DNA of 64,000 nt, taken from NCBI RefSeq assembly GCF_014982715.1, contig NZ_JADCJY010000001.1:2170001-2234000 (forward strand), read 5' to 3'. Made by a program: the position numbers and the translations under genes. Positions 61,000 through 64,000 of the stretch are shown here, in pieces (position 1 is the first letter of the stretch; each line of letters begins with the position of its first letter). This stretch comes from Gallalistipes aquisgranensis. Lineage in GTDB: Bacteria > Bacteroidota > Bacteroidia > Bacteroidales > Rikenellaceae. Below the pieces are notes generated by a model. That model saw only the letters and a program-made list of their open reading frames with translations. It was not told where the DNA came from and searched no databases.

Positions 61000-62913
61000 A
61001 TGAGAACATCACCGATCCTGCTCGCCGCGCTGGCCTGCCTGCCGGCGCTCCTGCGGGCCGAAGGGGAGGAGTCCCCCGCCGGAGGCGGTCCGGCCATCGC
61101 CGACAGCGCCGACATCCAGCGCATCGAAGTCTACTCCACGCGCACGCGCGTACACCGCAACATCCTGCCGATCACCCTCTCGGTGGTCACGCGCAGCCAG
61201 ATCGAGAACAGCAGCGAATCGTCGCTGCTGCCCGTCCTCTCGCAGCACGTGCCGGGCCTGTTCGTGACCCAGAAGGGCATCACGGGCTTCGGCGTCTCCT
61301 CCGGGGCGGCCGGAGCCGTCAACGTCCGGGGCGTGGGCGGCGGCAACCAGGTGCTCATGCTCCTCGACGGGCAGCCCCAGTGGGCGGGCATCTTCGGGCA
61401 CGCCCTGCCCGACATGTACGTGGCCTCCGACGCCGAACGGGTCGAGGTGATCCGCGGTCCCGGATCGCTCATCTACGGCTCGAACGCCATGGGCGGCGTG
61501 GTGAACGTCATCACCCGCAAGCCCGACGCCGACGGCACGCAGACCCGCGCCCGCATGCTCTTCGGCTCCTACAACACCCAGAAATACCTGCTCAACAACG
61601 GCTACCGCAAGGGGCGTTTCAGCAGTTTCGTCTCGGTCAACCACGACCGCACGGACGGGCACCGTCCCGATTCGCGCTTCCGCATCACCAACGGCTACGC
61701 CAACCTCGGCTACGAACTTTCGGACCATTACAGGCTCACGGGGAACCTCACCCTGGCCGGCATCCACAGCCAGAATCCGGGCGAGGAGGACGATCCCCTG
61801 CTCGACAATATCATGGACATCCTGCGCGGGAGCGCCGCCGTGGCCCTCGAGAACACCCACGCCCGACGCGACGGGGCGGTCCGCCTCTTCTACAACTGGG
61901 GGCACCACAAGATCGACGACGGCTACTCGCCCGGTTCGCAGCCCCGGAACGATCTTTTCCGCTCGGACGACCACCATTTCGGCGCCATGGCCTACCAGAC
62001 TTTCCGCCCCGTACGCGGGAACCGTCTCACCGCGGGCCTCGACTACAAGAACTGGGGCGGACACGCGTGGTACATCTACCGCGACGGCTCGCCGCGCAGC
62101 GACCTGGTGCACCGCACGATCAACGAGACGGCCGCCTACCTCTCCGTACAGCAGGAGTTCGCCCGGATGCTGACCCTCAGCGCCGGGGTGCGCTACGAGT
62201 ACAACAGCCGTTTCGGCGGCGTGTGGGTGCCGCAGGCCGGGTTCAGCTTCCGCCCCGCGGAGAACACCACCCTGCGGGGCTCCTTCTCCAAGGGTTTCCG
62301 CAGCCCGAACATCCGGGAAATGTACATGTTCCCGCCCCAGAATCCCGACCTGCAGCCGGAGAACATGCTCAACTACGACCTGACCCTGGCCCAGTCCTTT
62401 CTGGAGGGACGCCTCTCGGCCGAACTGACCGCCTTCTTCATCGACGGGCGCAACCTGATCGAGACCGTGCGGGAGAACGGCCGCCCGGCCAACCGCAACA
62501 CGGGCCGGTTCATCAACAAGGGAATCGAGTTCGACCTCCACTACCGGGCGCTCCGCGACCTGTCGGTCGACGCCAATTACAGCTATCTGGCCACCAGCCG
62601 TCCGCTGCTGGCCGCCCCGCGCCACAAGGCGTTCGCCGGAGCGACCTACACACCGGGACGCTTCTCGCTGAACGTCAGCCTGCAGGTGGTGTCGCGCCTC
62701 TACACGCGACTGCCCTCGGCCGGGCAGAGCGCCGCGCTCCAGAACAACTACACGCTGCTCGGCGCCCGGGCCGCCTACCGTTTCGGTCCCGCCGACCGGG
62801 GCATCAACCTCTTCGTCAAGGGCGAGAACCTCACCGCCGACCGCTACACGATCAACTACGGATTCCCCATGCCGCGCGCCCTGGTCTTCGGCGGCCTCGA
62901 CTTCACGTTCTGA
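61000..62913 (+). CDS. TonB-dependent receptor (siderophore/vitamin type)
   Basis: 637 aa with signal MRTSPILLAALACLPALLRA. A short region ends in IQRIEVYSTRTRVHRNI (TonB-box-like). The plug has VNVRGVGGGNQVLMLLDGQP and VEVIRGPGSLIYGSNAMGGV, and a 22-strand-type barrel ends in ALVFGGLDFTF. It lacks the SusC-type N-terminal carboxypeptidase-D-like domain and has no SusD partner, so it resembles the BtuB/FepA class that imports metal chelates or vitamins. The ligand is unknown. It stands alone between waaA and a terminator-like hairpin. Confidence 0.9.
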   Translation: MRTSPILLAALACLPALLRAEGEESPAGGGPAIADSADIQRIEVYSTRTRVHRNILPITLSVVTRSQIENSSESSLLPVLSQHVPGLFVTQKGITGFGVSSGAAGAVNVRGVGGGNQVLMLLDGQPQWAGIFGHALPDMYVASDAERVEVIRGPGSLIYGSNAMGGVVNVITRKPDADGTQTRARMLFGSYNTQKYLLNNGYRKGRFSSFVSVNHDRTDGHRPDSRFRITNGYANLGYELSDHYRLTGNLTLAGIHSQNPGEEDDPLLDNIMDILRGSAAVALENTHARRDGAVRLFYNWGHHKIDDGYSPGSQPRNDLFRSDDHHFGAMAYQTFRPVRGNRLTAGLDYKNWGGHAWYIYRDGSPRSDLVHRTINETAAYLSVQQEFARMLTLSAGVRYEYNSRFGGVWVPQAGFSFRPAENTTLRGSFSKGFRSPNIREMYMFPPQNPDLQPENMLNYDLTLAQSFLEGRLSAELTAFFIDGRNLIETVRENGRPANRNTGRFINKGIEFDLHYRALRDLSVDANYSYLATSRPLLAAPRHKAFAGATYTPGRFSLNVSLQVVSRLYTRLPSAGQSAALQNNYTLLGARAAYRFGPADRGINLFVKGENLTADRYTINYGFPMPRALVFGGLDFTF

Positions 62914-62955
62914 GAGGCGGAGTGCCCCGGGACCGGCCGGGAAAACCGCCGGAAA

Positions 62956-62999
62956 AGAGCCGTCCCCTGCCGCAGATAGTCGCGGCAGGGGACGGCTCT
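62956..62999. terminator. Strong hairpin between convergent genes
   Basis: A perfect 18-bp stem (62956-62973 with 62982-62999) and an 8-base loop. A T-tract (TTTT) follows it on the minus strand, whereas on the plus strand only CCTT follows. It can end transcription of the minus-strand gene at 63051 and probably stalls the receptor transcript. Confidence 0.75.
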
Positions 63000-63050
63000 C
63001 CTTAACGTACAAGGAATCAAGTTAAATTCTGACAGATAATGCCTGCTTCG

Positions 63051-63725
63051 TTACAAATCTTCACCGTTCGCATGATTGTATTCATTATCATAATACATAT
63101 TTATGCGATATTTTCCATAATCGTTCGATATCATAAACCAAACAGGTCTTTTTAAATAATCTACTATCATAGACTCAGAGATTTTAATGATCTCAGATTG
63201 TAATTCTTCCGTCGGATTTTCCAATTGTTCGTCTGTATATTTGGACAGCAGGGTTGTCCTAAAAGTTTTCACAATACCCACAGTATCCATAGCCACCGGT
63301 TTCTGATAAAACACCGCCTCATAACGTTTTTTATCAACGATCATCTTATAAGAAATATTCTCATCTTCAGGAATAGTATAATCCTCGTCGGAGGACATAT
63401 ATTTAGAATTGTTTGCAAACTGTTTGCAAAGTTCATTGAACCGTATTCGAATATTCAGTTCATCGCTCGAATTGGCATCAGCCACCATAATACGCCAAAC
63501 TTTATTATTATTCGTTACCACAACAATATTTACATTCACCCCATTAAACTCTCCCACCAAAACATCACTTATCGGACTACTCTGATACCCCTTGGCTTTA
63601 AGTTTTCGTATCATTTCTGATTTGCTTCCATCTACGGGGATGCCAAGAAATCGGGTAACATTTTGTTGCGCATATACAGTCATTGAAAACATGAGCAACA
63701 TTGTAATTGAAAACAAACTTTTCAT
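63051..63725 (-). CDS. Exported protein of unknown function, AT-rich
   Basis: 224 aa from the ATG at 63725, which gives a signal peptide MKSLFSITMLLMFSMTVYAQ. The open frame continues upstream through a structured region and is excluded. The mature protein (VTRFLGIPVDGSKSEMIRKL, VNIVVVTNNNKVWRIMVADA, NDYGKYRINMYYDNEYNHAN) is of a kind common among uncharacterised exported proteins of Bacteroides; no function is known to me. Codon use is AT-rich, unlike every other gene here, so it was probably acquired by transfer. Confidence 0.8.
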   Translation of the reverse strand: MKSLFSITMLLMFSMTVYAQQNVTRFLGIPVDGSKSEMIRKLKAKGYQSSPISDVLVGEFNGVNVNIVVVTNNNKVWRIMVADANSSDELNIRIRFNELCKQFANNSKYMSSDEDYTIPEDENISYKMIVDKKRYEAVFYQKPVAMDTVGIVKTFRTTLLSKYTDEQLENPTEELQSEIIKISESMIVDYLKRPVWFMISNDYGKYRINMYYDNEYNHANGEDL

Positions 63726-63759
63726 ATTACTAATTTTTTTCTGTCCTCCAGTTCCCCAA

Positions 63760-63910
63760 GAACCATTATTAACCACGAAGCGTGGAACTGCAATGCCACG
63801 TCTCAGTTGAAGGTCGTAGGAAACCCGTGTACGGATGTAACAATAGCAGCCCACGCTATGCGTGAGAACCACTATGCCTTCCTTGTACACGTTTGAAAAT
63901 TTCCTACATT
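63760..63910. other. Structured leader-like region upstream of the AT-rich gene
   Basis: Several nested inverted repeats: GTAGGAAA (63816-63823) with TTTCCTAC (63900-63907), GTGTAC (63827-63832) with GTACAC (63885-63890), a CACGC/GCGTG hairpin around 63851-63864, and CCACG/CGTGG near 63772-63785. The nested pairs suggest a folded RNA in the minus-strand leader, or a remnant end of a mobile element. No gene is supported at 63911-64000, which is AT-rich. Confidence 0.45.
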
Positions 63911-64000
63911 TATAAAGTAAGATTCGAAAATGAAAACAAGAACTAATCAAATGAAAATAAAATAGCATTATATCAGTATATTATAACGACTACCGTATTT

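Overview
The window is a chromosomal piece of a GC-rich member of the Bacteroidales. An Alistipes-like genome is my best guess, not proven. The grounds are two SusC/SusD pairs, FISUMP-domain lipoproteins, a GT117 (DUF2723) membrane protein, the 77-residue acyl carrier protein next to FabF, and many Bacteroidota-type promoters (-33 TTTG, -7 TAnnTTTG). No rRNA, tRNA, CRISPR array or complete insertion sequence was seen.

Layout. 1-2713: the 5' end of dinB, then a pair of lipoprotein genes (a metzincin-like protease and a beta-propeller protein) closed by a strong terminator. 2799-25428: a carbohydrate locus. A minus-strand operon (ROK kinase, PMI-like protein) diverges from a GntR/UTRA regulator. 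It is followed by an eleven-gene plus-strand operon: GH92, SusC, SusD, two FISUMP lipoproteins, a second GH92, a phosphodiesterase-like/alkaline phosphatase fusion, a thioredoxin-like lipoprotein, a second phosphodiesterase-like protein, a small lipoprotein and a sialate O-acetylesterase-like enzyme. The same 12-base palindromic site lies just downstream of the -7 elements of both operons. I infer that the locus takes up and breaks down a mannoside carrying phosphate esters or diesters, with intracellular entry through the kinase and isomerase. 25399-35326: a second polysaccharide locus (SusC, SusD, alpha/beta hydrolase, PL8 lyase, and a convergent CE1-like esterase), with two tandem palindromes upstream of susC.

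35494-36045 holds two copies of what looks like an undescribed small RNA. Each has its own near-consensus promoter, a shared 5' half with a duplicated decamer, and a terminator hairpin whose sequence differs while its folding is kept. tdk follows. 36785-45854 is a very GC-rich minus-strand cluster of phage-type virion genes (portal, capsid-like, ClpP-type prohead protease, tail-like proteins) without a recognisable terminase, integrase, tape measure or lysis gene. A promoter with an overlapping palindrome lies at its 5' side.

46409-62913 is housekeeping: rnhB, a GT117 protein, cysS, a frameshifted lipoprotein gene, a hexapeptide acetyltransferase, radC, rnc, fabF, acpP, purN, pepE, yraN, a Crp/Fnr regulator, waaA and a TonB-dependent receptor. 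From about 63000 the base composition turns abruptly AT-rich. That end holds one secreted protein of unknown function behind a strongly structured leader, probably the edge of a recently acquired segment.
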